From: Haematococcus lacustris
Taxonomy: Eukaryota > Chlorophyta > Chlorophyceae > Chlamydomonadales > Haematococcaceae
Assembly (NCBI GenBank): GCA_030144725.1
Contig: JASKMD010000029.1
Location: 7,301,538 to 7,365,537 of the forward strand
Length of the DNA: 64,000 bases
Direction of reading: 5' to 3'
Every line of letters starts with the position of its first letter. Position 1 is the stretch's first letter. This document shows, piece by piece, positions 1-11,793 of this stretch. Both the position numbers and the translations under genes were made by a program. The notes under the pieces are model-generated. The model saw nothing but the letters and a program-made list of their open reading frames with translations. It was not told the origin of the DNA and did not search any database.

Positions 1-1118
1 TTCACCATGTCCGTCCTTGACTGCGGCTGCGGGGCTGGCACCACAACCATCTTGGCCTTGCCCTGTGACTGCAGCAGCTGCTGGGAAGCTGCCAGGAAAA
101 TGTTGCTGTGCTGCTCTCCACCCGTCAGCCTGTCCAGCATCCCCAACCCCATCCCGCCCAGCCCCTGCCCCAGACTCTCTCCGCCCAAAGTGTTGCCCCA
201 TGCTGACCCTAACCCAACCTCCCCTACTGGCTCTGCCTTTTGCGCAGCGGGCGCAGGCAACAGGCCCTGCCCCTGAGGCCACAAAGCCGGCACAGGCAGG
301 GTGTTGGTAGGGTAGGCAGGCAGGCCCCGCACCACCGACAGCTGCACCCGCACCGCGCAGCCATCCTGCAGTTTAAGGCTGACCAGGCGCTCTCCCTCAG
401 CAGAGGGGCACTCAGCAGAGCATGGCCCCTCCTCCACCTTCACCCCCTCCACCTTCACCCGCTCTCCACCCACTGCGGGCTGGCCGCTGCCGGCACCACT
501 CAGGGCAGTGGGTGGCTGCGGTAGGACTGCCAGGGTGGCGTGGATGCACGGCTCCAGCAGCAGCTGCACCTTGACGACAGGCTCTGGCAGGGGCGATGGT
601 GACTGGTCCAGGGGCGGCACTGTGTGTTGCAGCTGCAGTTGATGTGAATGCAGCTGGTGCTGATACTGCTGAGCTGGCCCAGGGGGGCGCCCGCTTGAGT
701 TGGTGGCGCTAGGCGTATGGTGGGGCAGGTCACGCGCACGTTTGGCACCCGGGCCGTAACCGGCAGTGCCATGCACGCTGCGGGTGCGGCTGCCGTAGCA
801 GCCACAACTTGCAATGTTGGCCCTAACGATGGAGTCGATGTTGGGAGTTAGGAGGTGTCTGCTCTGCTGCAGTAATGGCTGCACCACCTGTGGTTCACAA
901 AACAGACAGGAGCAGGACTTTGCCCAGGACAAAACAGACACAACCAGGACCTGGCTGCTCCTCGCTATGTGGGACGTTTACTCCCCTTTCCTTTGGTACA
1001 GCTCACACAACCGTTCCAAGCTTTCTCTGCCTGCTTGCTTTGCCTGCCTGCTTCCTGACCTGCCTGACCTGCTGCACGCATGTTAGCCTATCTGCATGCA
1101 TGCCTCACAGCCTCCTTA

Positions 1119-1178
<60 letters not shown>

Positions 1179-1186
1179 CTCCAATG

Positions 1187-1242
<56 letters not shown>

Positions 1243-4200
1243 CTCCACTGCCTGCCTGCCTGACTGCCTGCATACCTGCCAGATGTCATCCACAGTATAG
1301 TCTGTGGCAGGATAGTTCAGGTGGGGTAAAGACTGCAGCGCCATAGCCGCGCAGTCCCGAGCTCGAGCTGCTTCAGCAGACGTGTTGTAGTAGCCCACCA
1401 ACTGAAAGCAACAATCCGGCACAATGGAGTGAGCACTGCTAAGCTGCATGTGGTAGTCAGAAGTACAAACAAGAGGTGGCAGGTATGGACAAAAGGCCAA
1501 GGTTATGTGCATCCCCTGCCCTCCCCTGCCCTCCCCCGTCCCACCCCTGCCCTCCCTTCCCCCTGACATAACTTACTAAATTGATTGTTGGTGTGCGGGC
1601 AAGGCCAGTCGGGGCCCCCTGTTTGGCCACCCACATGCCTCTGTTTGGCCCCACCACTTCCTTGCTGACACCGATGAAGGGCAGTGTGAGCTGGCCATGC
1701 CACTGGGACTCCACCCCACCAGGCATTGGGCCAGAGGGTTCCGGGGAGGCCTGGCCCCTGCTGGCCTCGTACGAGTCGAAGGACCCCTGGCTCAGCCGCC
1801 GCTGCTGCCCCAAACTGAGGCCGCTAGGTGGCATGTTGTGGGCAGTGGGGCTGGCGTGGCGCTGTTGGGAGCTGCCAGCTCCGCCTACGGTGCTGGGGCT
1901 GGGTGTCGGACATGGGACTGGGCTGAGCAGAAGGTTTGGTAAGGGCAAGGTGGGGGTGGGGGCGCCCACCACGCAGCATTCCCAGGCGCAGAGTGCCACC
2001 CAGGGGCTGTGGGTAGCATCCAGCCATGGGTGCTGCAGTGGCAAGGTAGATGAGAAGCAAGGTCAAGCAAGGCAGGAACAGGTTGAGTAGCGGCGCAATA
2101 ACTGGCAGCCAGGCAGCTGTACACCCACAGAGCAACCCCTGACCCCTGGCCGCTCCCTGCTGTTGGAAGTGGCTCTCAGTCATGGCACAGCTGGGTGAAC
2201 CCCTAGACTCCCAGTACCTGTTACCCTGGTCTTATTTTTACCCCTTCCTTGCATGCCATGTCATGCCATGCTCATATGCTTGCATGCCCATGCACATGCC
2301 CACATTTCTTTGTGCTCAGCCCAGGTAGCAGCCGTGGCCTGTCCCCCACCTGCTGTACAAGGCCGTCAATCACCTCCAGCAGGCTGTTGTAGTGGTACGT
2401 GGCAGCAGGCTGGTTCAAGAAAGGGATTGCACCGGCCCCATGCAAGGCAATGGCCGACAGGTCATGCAGGCGAGCAGCCTCCAATGCCGTGGCCCGCTCC
2501 CCAACAGTGAGCAGGTGACCGTGCAGCGAGATGACGGCCCGGAACCTGCACCAAGCCAGTATAGGGTGGGACCATAGGGTGGGGTCAGGGTGGGGTCTGC
2601 CTTACACCACATAGCTGCATTATACCACGCCATGCTGTATTCTAACAGGTTGCAAGTGAGTGCAGCTAACCTGCAGGCCTGGTGCTGGTGCTGTGCCCAG
2701 CGCTGGTTTAACACAGTGGATGCTGCTGGCGATGACTTGCAGCCAGCAATGCCTGGTCGTGTGGGTCAAGGACAAGTGCAAGGTAGGCCATTTGAGGCAG
2801 GTAGAGGGCCCGGTGCCCACCTGGGTGGCTCTGGCATCAGGGGCATGTGCACCCTCACTCCATTGTAGCGGGAGGCCTCGTTGGCAGCGAGGTCAGTGGG
2901 GACAACCAGCAGCTGGGCAGCCACCTGCGGGTGAGATCCCACCACATCACACCACCACACTACTACATCAACGCACACACAGGAATCAGATGCTCACAAT
3001 CACAACCAGTGCAAGCAGCTGAGGGATTGGGAAGTTCTGCATGAAAAAAGAGTGAGGAGAGTGTGGGTTACGTGACGATGAGTGAGGGAAAGAGGTGTGC
3101 TGGAACCCTGCCCCCTTGACCGCAACACACAAGGGTGATCCAGCTACCCCCTCACAGAGCAGCGCAATGCATTGCGGGTGATGGATGGCTGCTTGGAGGC
3201 AGGAGCCAGTGCACATGGAGCTGGAGTGGTGAGGGCACGTACCGCCTGGTTAGCTTCATTCACCGCCAACCGGACCTTGATGTAACAGCTCACAGGGATG
3301 CGAGGCAGGAGGGTGTATCTGCAAGCAGCAGGCAGCTGGCATGCTGGCGTCCGCAACCATGCCTGCCTTGACTGAAAGCAGCAGGCAGCTGGCATGCTGA
3401 TATCTGCAACTATGGCTGCCTTGACTGAAAGCAGCAGGCAGCTGGCATGCTGGCGCCCGCAACCATGGCTGCCTTGACTGTAAGCAGCTCCCTAGCCCTG
3501 CCTGCATCATGGCACATGGCTCTGTGCTGAAGTGCAGCACATGTTGTACAACAGCTCATGCTTGGAGAGCGAGTGATGCAGCCCGCCTCTGTACATATAC
3601 ACATGTGCAAACATACACACACACACTGCAAATACATATATAAAGGTCTGCTCAATGCACTAGCCTGGTGGGTGGCAGCTCCCTATGTGCTTGGTGCCAC
3701 TCACGTGATGGTGGGGCGTGTGCGTATGTTGTTGGTCAGCATGTCAGCAGCAGCTGGCGGCACAGTCACTTGGCGGCTTTGCCCAGCCTGCCCCGCTTTG
3801 AGCGCCCGCCGCTTGCTGCCGACCGCCGGCGGAAGGCCCCCTGCCAGCAGACTGACGTCCCCCTCTTGGCCGCCCTGCAGGGCAGCACCGCACACCTCAA
3901 ACCCAGTGCTAGGGAGGCCAAGCGAGCCGCCTTGCATTTTTCAACCTCCTCCCTGCTGGCCTGCGCAATGTGTGGCCTGAGCTGCTGCACTCTGAGCTGG
4001 ACCAGCCCTGCCCATGCTGCTCATGCCCATTGGGACTGCTGGCCTGCACCTGGTACAGCAGGGTGCTGGGGATTACGACAAAGTCCACCGCCACTCTGTC
4101 TTCCTCAGTGCTGCCGCCAGGCACCACCTGCCATGGCCAGCAGCAAGGGACAGCAGCAGCAGGGAAGTGGAGGGGGGGCAGGTGGGGGCACAGCAGCAGC

Positions 4201-7200
4201 CTTGCACATACGCGTGCTGACCGCATGGCTGGTTGGGACCATCATGTGCTTGACATGGCCCACCAGCTTTGCCTTGTTGCAAGCCCCCTGCCATGCTGGG
4301 CTCACCCTTGTTGGACAACCCTCCCCTCGCCCTGCCTCCCTAAGCAACTGCCCTGTCCTGTCTTACCCCAAACTGCGCCTGCCAGCCCCCTCCACAACAC
4401 CCTCCTCCTCCCATCACTAAGCACACCACCCTGTGACCACTGCCCCTCGCAAGTGCCACTGCCAGAGCCTTACCGTAGGACCCTTGCCAGGGCCAGTGCT
4501 TGCCAGCCTTACTCAATCCAACTCACCCTGAGAAACACGTTGACCATATGCTCTGCCACTGCTGGCTGCAGCTGCGGTAGGGGCGGGCCCGGCCCTGGCC
4601 CGGGCCCCCACAGGTCCATGGCAGTCAGCGCGGCCACGGCTGCCCCCGGCCCCCCCTGACTCGTGGCTTCCAGGCCAGGCAGGGGGCCCACCCTCAGCGG
4701 CAGGCTGTCCAGGACCAGGCTGTTCACAGCCCCCACCCGCAGGCAGTTGGCTTTGGCCTGCTTCAAGAAGGCGATGCACTGCAGCCCAGGGTAGATGCTA
4801 CGGCGGGACTGCAGGATCTCGAACGCCTGAGTCCAGGGTCAGGCGCAAGGGGCCAGATGTAAACCCTGATGGGCCCGCCCGCCTGCCTACATGCCTGCCT
4901 GCCTGCTTGCCTGCCTGCCTGCCTGCCTCTGGATAACATGCCTACCTGATGTTAGTGGCATGCTGCCTGCAGCTGCTGCCTGCCTTCTTGCTGCCTGCCC
5001 CTTAACTGCCTCCTGCCTGCCCCCTGCCGTCCTACTGCCTGCCCCCTGCCGTCCTACTGCCTGCCCCCTGCTTGCCACTTATCTGCTGCTGCTGGGGAAA
5101 GAAACAGGCAGCAGCTGGTGGCGCACGCAGCAACTGGCAGCCAGCATGATACCCCAGCACCCCACCCCAGCATGCCAGTCACCCCCTCTTAACTCCAAGC
5201 CTGAGTGCAGGTCTCACGCAGCTTGGCTTAGCTGGCCCCAGCACAAGCAATGACTTGCAGGTGACTTACCGTGACCAGCACCATGCCCAGCGTGTAGTTG
5301 CTGGCCGGCCGGTTTAGAGTGGGGTCAGAGCAGGCCAATGCTGCGCAGTCACGCGCCCTCACAGCCTCCTCCATCAGAGCATAGTGCCCCACCAGGAGCA
5401 CCAGGCTACCTGCAGGCATGTCAGGCATGGCCCTCTGGTGTCATGCCCTGCTCAAAAGCCCTGCTGCCCCTGCCGCCCCTGCTGCCTTGCTGCCCCTGCT
5501 GCCCCTGCCGCCCCTGCTGCCCCTGCCGCCCCTGCTGCCTTGCTGCCCCTGCCGCCCCTGCTGCCCCTGCCGCCCCTGCCACCCCTGCCGCCTTGCTGCC
5601 CCTGCTGCCTTGCTGCCCCTGCTGCCCCTGCTGCGCCTGCTGCCCTGATGCTCTGCTGCCATATTGCCTGCTGCTGGCCTCCTCACCACTGCTGCCTGTG
5701 ATTAACCAGGATGATGATGACTCCCGCCCTCACCTGAGCCACCTCCAGGGGCAGGGAAGGTCTGCACTGCCTCCCAGAGCCCAGCCCTGCTGCCACTAGT
5801 CAGCTGCTTCACGCCCTGAGGCAGGCGCAGCGGCCCAGGGTGCTTATGCTTGCCTGGCCCGGGCTTGGTGCCCGCCACCATGACCTGGCCCCTAGCTGGC
5901 AGAGCCCCCAGCACTCCATTGCCCAGCCGTGCCGGCAGCGTTCCAGATGTTCCCCGAACCATGCCCTGCCCCATGGCCGCCCCTGACAGCCCCCCGGCCC
6001 CAGCCGCTGCCGCCCCCGTGCTGCTCCCCGCAACGGCTGTGGCGCCAAGAGCAGCCCCAGACTGGCGAGGTGCACTAGGGGTGCCTGGGCCAACCTTGCG
6101 CCCCAGCAATGCCTGGGCAGCGGCAGCTGCAGCGGCTGCACCGGCTGGCCCTGACCCCATCATGACTTTCAAACGCGCCAGCACAGTCTGCATCTGCAAG
6201 GCTTGGTTTGAACCTGGTACGGTCAGCTGGCGCATCATGGCCTGGAAGGCATTTGCCTGCTGTGGGGTCACTCCTTTGAGACTGCCACCCGCGCCAGGCC
6301 CAGGCGATGCCTCTAACGCAGTGGCTGCTGGGGTGGCACCAGGCACAGCTGCAAGTGAAGGTGTAGGCTGCCCAGGCTGCCCCAGAAAGTCTGTGGTCAA
6401 GCCTGTGCCTGTGTTGGCATCCAGGTTTTTCAGCATGCCTAGCTGCATGGCATCACCAGGTGCCCTGGGGAGCGAGGGGCCTGATGCCACCCAGCTACCT
6501 GATGACCCTGCTGGCTGCGGGGGCTTGCCCAGGGCAGATGAGCCAGGAGCCAGGGCCAGTGCGGGCGGGCCGCCTGCCAGGCTCCCTGCAGAGCCCCCTG
6601 CTCGGCCTGGGAGCGCTGCAGAGGACATGGAAGCTGGCTGGAAGGTGGGGCCCTGCGCCTGCAAGGCTGGCCCAGACAGGGCTGCACGTACCAGGTTGGC
6701 AGTGTCGGTACTTGACTGACTAGCAGCGCTGGCACCTGTTGTTTGCTGCTGTTGGGCCGGCACTGTTGTTTGCAGTGGATGGGGCCCTGGCATAGGCCCT
6801 GGCATAGGCCCTGGCATAGTGCCTGGCACGAGGCGGCCGGGGAAGGGGGTAGCGGAGGGAGGCGGGGTGGGCTTGGAGGGGGACACCCCGCGAGTGCCTG
6901 TGGCTCGCCCCCCTCCTGATGCTGCACCTGTGCTGCTGCCTGTCGTCTTGGGTCCTACAGTGGTCACCACCCCCAGCCCTGGCTTCGCGGCCGCGCTGGC
7001 AGCAAACACGGAAGGCGACCCAATGCGGGAGCCGCCTGAGCCGGCTGAGCCCGTCACGGCTGCTGCCGCAGCTGCTGCCGCTGCAGTGGCCACCGAGGAG
7101 GTGTTGATGGTTGCCAGGCTGGGCAGCATGGAGGGGAGAGACAGGCCCGCTGTGCCCAGAGTGGGTAGGGCAATGGATGAGGTGGCAGAGTGCGCCAGCC

Positions 7201-8784
7201 CAGCTGCTGGGGCGCTGCTGATCAGGGTGTTGACCAGGGCTGCGGAGCTGGGGCCCTGCTGCAGCTGCGCCTGCTGCAGGAATGTGTTGACACGCAGACG
7301 GACCTGGTGCAGGCTGTCCTGCTGGTGAGGCACCTGGGCAGACCAACAGGCAGTCCCGCAAGCAGAGTCTGCTGCTGCGTCAAAGCTACAGCTCCTGTGA
7401 GATGAAGGGGCAACCTACAACATCACAGGTGCCCTGCCTGCACACCTGACCTGACACAAGCTGTGCTGCGGCTGCAGTGGCTGCTGCGGCTGCTGCTCAA
7501 AGACATCAGAGCGTCGAGGCAGGTTGTGTGAATGCCGCCCACACCCATCCACCAGCGCCAGCTGCGGGCCTGTAACCCACCTTGTTGCTTAATGCCATGT
7601 CAACGCATGCCGCAACGGCTGCGTTGGTCAAGACAGCCATGTTGGCTGCTGCATACTGTCGGGCCTTGATGATGGCATCCGCCACTTGAGACAAGCTGCA
7701 CAAGCAACCGCCAGCAGGGCTGGAGCTATGCTGAGCCTCGAGTCAAAGCAACCCACAGCGGCCCAGTGTGCAAGGCTGAGTGGGCCCATGCAGCTACCCA
7801 TGTTGTGCTGCATGTAGCCTTGGAATGTGTCCCGAAAACCCATCTAAGCCCAGCACCTGTGAAAGGCTACCGTATGCTCTTACATGTACACTGACTGTGC
7901 ATGTCCATTGTGACAGTCCATGTGTTCACTGAGCTTGTGCATGGCCACGAAAGCCAGCCAGGCATTCCGCGCACCTGTAGCTGCTAATGTCTTTGTTCAG
8001 GGGAGGGTTACCGATCAGGCCCAGAGCAACACAGTCCCTGGCAGCCGCGGCTGTACTGGCATCTTCATAGACACCAATCTGGAAGAATCTCTGCGATTGC
8101 AATCAAGCAGCTCCAACAGTAGGTAGGCATATTGATCGTTAGAGACAAGCAGGCAGACAGGCGAGTGGGCAGGCGGGCAGACAGCAAGGCAAACAGCCTA
8201 GCTCTACACCTGACGAGCCTCACCTGTGGAGCTTGAGATTGCGCCTGGGTCACCCCTAGCACCGCTAGGAAGAGGCCGTCTGATGCACGCCGAATGACGT
8301 CACGGTACTCAGTCACAGTGAAAGCGCTGGGCGCCACAGCTGCTAGGTTTGATGATGAGATGGTGGCCACTGTTCCTAGAACCGGTCTGGCATGCTGTGC
8401 TTGCTGGCCCCCTGCAGACTGGGTCAGGTGGGGCACCTCCTGGATGGGGGTCGCTGCAGGCATTGGTCCAGCTGTCTCCACTTGCGCATGGCTGCCATTG
8501 ATTGGCACCGCTGCTGCCGAGCCCAAGAGTGGAGCCTTCAATTGCCGCCCACTGACCGCTGCAGTGGAGCTCAACATTGTGGCTGGGCGTGCAAGTTTGA
8601 TCACTATCTTGTTACTACGCTGCTGGGAAGAGGTCTGTGCTTCCAGGGTGTCAGACTGAGCTGTTGGGGGGCTGGCTTGCACGATGTCGATGTCCGTGCC
8701 AAGTTTAGTTTTGGAAACCCCTGCGCTCGTCTTCCCTGAAGCGGCAGTCTGGTCACTTCGAAGGGACGAGGGCGAAGGCTTCAT
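1..8784 (-). CDS. Gene A: large protein with at least four divergent AP2 DNA-binding modules (3' end off window)
   Basis: Multi-exon minus-strand gene. Proposed exons: 8784-8224, 8078-7975, 7695-7581, 7333-5734, 5409-5270, 4826-4527, 4127-4050, 3874-3705, 3318-3243, 2924-2821, 2545-2350, 2032-1577, 1401-1276, then an open exon running off base 1 whose start near 660-820 is unresolved. All introns are GT-AG and phases chain, giving 1,342 codons before the last exon. AP2-like modules, each ending in the AARxxDxxAL...LN...Y pattern, lie near residues 150-222 (TEYRDV...VYEDASTAAAARDCVAL), 765-835 (GHYALMEEAVRARDCAAL), 1060-1135 (SRYNGVRV...ATALEAARLHDLSAIAL) and 1250-1335 (GYYNTSAEAARARDCAAM). 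Three of the four are clearly split by an intron before the second half. Exon 4 (533 codons) is Ala/Ser/Pro/Gly-rich and probably disordered. AP2 proteins are normally nuclear transcription factors, so that role is inferred. The start MKPSPSSLRS is the first ATG of an open exon. Splitting into two genes is possible but phase continuity argues against it. Confidence 0.75.
1024..1275. repeat. (TGCC)n microsatellite in a gene A intron
   Basis: Near-perfect tandem TGCC (CAGG on the coding strand), interrupted by a few TCCA units, fills most of the intron after the exon 1401-1276. It begins right at the donor (CAG|GTATGC) and leaves every frame open as a Cys-Leu-Pro-Ala run, which is not a gene. 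Confidence 0.9.
3319..3490. repeat. Three tandem ~52-bp units in an intron, each carrying a 3' splice-site-like sequence
   Basis: On the gene A coding strand the intron before exon 3318-3243 ends in about three copies of a ~52-bp unit containing CCAGCTGCCTGCTGCTTTCAG. The copies lie near 3325-3380, 3381-3432 and 3433-3485. Each supplies a polypyrimidine stretch plus AG. The most proximal copy, changed to TTGCAG, is the acceptor that keeps phase. Confidence 0.75.
4880..5092. repeat. CCTG-rich intronic repeats
   Basis: Short CCTG/TGCC tracts followed by repeated 'ctgcctgccccctgccgtccta' type units, within the intron between gene A exons 5409-5270 and 4826-4527. No coding role is seen. Confidence 0.7.
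5455..5690. repeat. Imperfect CTGCCCCTGCCGCC repeat in a gene A intron
   Basis: Compound CTG/CCC triplet-type repeat between the donor at 5733 and the acceptor at 5410. It is open in several frames as Ala/Pro/Cys or Gly/Arg/Gln runs only because of its composition. Confidence 0.75.
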
Positions 8785-10638
8785 CGTGTCCTTGTTTCCC
8801 TGTTTTCCCGGTAATTGTCACCCTACGTGACAGTGCCAGCGCCGGGTTCAAGCAGTGCGGGGCAGAAAAATAATTTTAGGAGGGCGTCCAGAGCTGGGCG
8901 GTTATGCGCAGACTGCGACAACCTTGATGGGTTACAGCTGCGATGCAGGCTTTACGTGTCCAGCTGCTGCCAGACACAGCGACCTGAGAAGACTACTCCA
9001 ATTCGGGCACTGTGCTGCATCTTGCGCTGCTGCGATGGCCTGTCCTGCGACAGGCAGTGAGGGCATTTGTCCATGCACCGTCGTCCCTGCCTGGGTCCTG
9101 CCTAGCTTGCGGTGCTGGGCTCCCGGCATCGCCCACGGCTTTGTGCGAGGCTGCCCGGAGCAGACCAGGCTGCTGGCAGCTGCAGACCCACTCTGGTCAC
9201 AGGCGACCAGCCAAAAAGGCCTAGCCGGTAAACAGATCCTGCCCTGGCCCGGGCTGCGCGAGCACAGGTATGCTGAGCCGTCGCGTCGCTATTCGAACGC
9301 GACGGCTTGTAGGCTGGACCGGGGGTGCGGCCCTGAGGCCGGAGTTGAGAGTAGCTGCTCGCCTGCTTACCTACGGCCTGGCAGCAATATCTCCGACCAG
9401 CGCGGTTGCCCAGCCGCTGGAGTCCGCAGCTTTGCAACACACGGTCCGCTGTGGATGCCTGGGGCTTTGTCGGGGAGTTGCGTGGTGTAAGAGCGTACCA
9501 GACCAGCTTTCGCAAGGGTTTCGCCACCACTCAATGAAACACAACACATCACACTGTCACACGAGGTTTTCGGCTTTTGTCTTCCCCCAAGAGTGCTGCA
9601 TGAGCTTGGCCCCTAAAACTGGTATAGCCTTCAGTGTCTTGTCTGACAAGGTTTGCAAATATCCAGCCGTAAATGCGGCTGGCCATCTATATTCAGCCGT
9701 AAATGCGGCTCCCACTACTTGCCCAGGCCCATGTGCTCTTGCTTACATGTTATCAACCGCATTCTTGCTGTTTGCTGTACACTGGAGGCTAGCGTAGCTG
9801 ACAACCGGATATGAGGCAGCCAGGGGGCCTGCAAGGCACACATTTGTACCCCATTACATCTCATCAGTGTTAACCCTGCTCAGTTCACGCAGCCAGTAGG
9901 GCATGCAGGCGGCTAACCCCTCCAAAAAAGCCATGCAAAGCAACGAGTGCGCTCAATTCAGAGCCCTAACCATCATCGCCCTAACCATCATCTATGAACA
10001 AAATGCATAGTTCACCCAACCCAGGCATGCATGTACAAGCGTGCTTCACCTAGGCCCTGTCAGCTGTGGCAGCGTTATGCGCCTCCTCGCCAGGCTCAGC
10101 CCCCTCTCGCCAGTCCTAGCCCGTGGGCCCCACCGGGACGCGCACATCGCGCACAATAACCTACCTCACCCCCGTCATCTCCCCGAGAGCTGCATATCAT
10201 GCCGCACAACACATGGTGCTGAGCCCAAGAGCAGCTCGTCGCGCGCTAACCAGATCACTGAACACGGGAGCCAGATCAGTCACAACCGTCACATTCGTCA
10301 TGCTTGCGAGAAGCAACCACCTCCCGCGCGCAGCCCATTGAGATTTAGCGGTTGGGGATACCGTCAAAGATTTCGTTTAGGCTGCACGGTGTGGGCAATC
10401 GTCGAGATCGCTGCGGTGCGGCCACGTCGTCAAAGTCGTAGCAACTCGGCCCGCTGGCAGCCTCCACCCTGCAGCAGGTTGCAAGCTCAGCACGTCAGCT
10501 TGGACTGCTCTGGCGCTGGGTAAGGATTCATAGGGATGCGGGAACCCAGTGTAGCATTCCGCCGTCACACAAGTCACACTGCCAATGGCGTGTCGCACTG
10601 ACAGCAAGTTGTGAACAAGGCGATGGTTCGGCACTGAT
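8785..10638. other. Intergenic region between gene A start and gene B end; no gene supported
   Basis: Holds the 5' flank of gene A and the 3' flank of gene B. Plus-strand open frames at 8855-9490, 9270-9797 and 10041-10523 have Arg/Cys/Ala-rich products without a recognisable motif and overlap each other, so I do not call them. A 19-base sequence containing AGCCGTAAATGCGGCT occurs twice (about 9664-9682 and 9691-9709). Each copy can form a 5-bp stem. Confidence 0.6.
9662..9712. repeat. Direct repeat of a small hairpin (AGCCG-TAAATG-CGGCT)
   Basis: Two copies of CAGCCGTAAATGCGGCT, about 27 bp apart. Each has a 5-bp stem and 6-nt loop. The function is unknown; it lies in the long 5' flank of gene A. 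Confidence 0.6.
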
Positions 10639-11520
10639 CTATTCGAAGGCTGGGTGGTGATGCTTTGCTGCTGCACCGCCTTCCCTGTCAAACCTGCCAC
10701 CCACCACCCACCTGCCAGCGAACTGTGCCGCAAGCAGCGGCAGAGCTGGCAAGCCTGCCTGATCAGGCATCAGCCTTGAGCTAATGCTGGGGCCCCCTCC
10801 CCCCTGTTGCTGCACCAACCCCAGCCTGCCGCGGCCCACAGACTGCTGAGCTTGCTGAGTCACCCCTGTAGCCCCTCCCTGGGCCCCTCCCTGGCCTCCC
10901 CCCTGCCCCCCTGCTTGCAGAGGCATAAGTGCCGCACCCACCCCCTCCCCCACACCATCCTCACGCTGCAGTCTGGCTTCAACCCTGCCAGCACTGCCAC
11001 CGTCACCACCACCAGCACCATTACTATACAGTCCCTGAGTGGCACTGGCCATGGAGTTGTGGAGGTCACTGGCTGCCTGGCTGGCTGCAGCCCCTGCCCC
11101 TGTGCCCTGGCCCTGGGGCTGCACCCGGCTGCTGTCCTGGCCAGCCGTCACAGCCCGCTGTTCGCCAGTGCGGAGAAGGGCACGCAGGGTGGGGCGGGAC
11201 AACAAGCGCTGCCCGCTACCCCTGCCGTCTGATGCCCTGCCCTGATGCGGTTCCTGCTGCTGCCCCTGCTGCTGCCCCTGCTGTTGCCCCTGTTGCTGGA
11301 GGGGTGGGTGTGAGTGGTGGTGCATGCGTGTGAGGCGGACGCTGCTGCCGACTGTGACCACGCTGCTGCTGCGTGTGGGGCTGCCAGGGGAGGTGCGCAG
11401 GCTGACAGGGCGCAGCACCAGGCCCTGGCACTGCTGCAGGACTGACAGGTACTCCTGATGCAGCTGCATGTGCCCAGCATGGGGCAGCTCACCCGCCAGG
11501 TGCTGACCTTGGAATGAACC

Positions 11521-11583
<63 letters not shown>

Positions 11584-11606
11584 CTGCAGCTGCTGCTGCT
11601 CCTGCA

Positions 11607-11638
<32 letters not shown>

Positions 11639-11752
11639 TGCAGCTGCTGCTGCTGCTGCTGCAGCTCCTGCTGTAGCTGCTGTTGCTGCTGTAGCTCCTG
11701 TTGCTGCAACTCCTGCTGTAGCTGCTGTTGCTGCTGTAGCTCCTGTTGCTGC

Positions 11753-11793
<41 letters not shown>

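Noticed and set aside
1080..1346. Cys-Leu-Pro-Ala repeat proteins on both strands
   Set aside because: They are frame shadows of the (TGCC)n microsatellite inside a gene A intron.
3766..3990. Stop of gene A after a basic tail (GRLGKAAK)
   Set aside because: That frame requires a different acceptor. The acceptor at 3875 continues in phase into NNIRTRPTI and five further exons including two AP2 modules.
4890..5253. CRISPR-like or tandem array near 5 kb
   Set aside because: The repeats are short CCTG and CTGCCCC units without unique spacers, within a eukaryotic intron.
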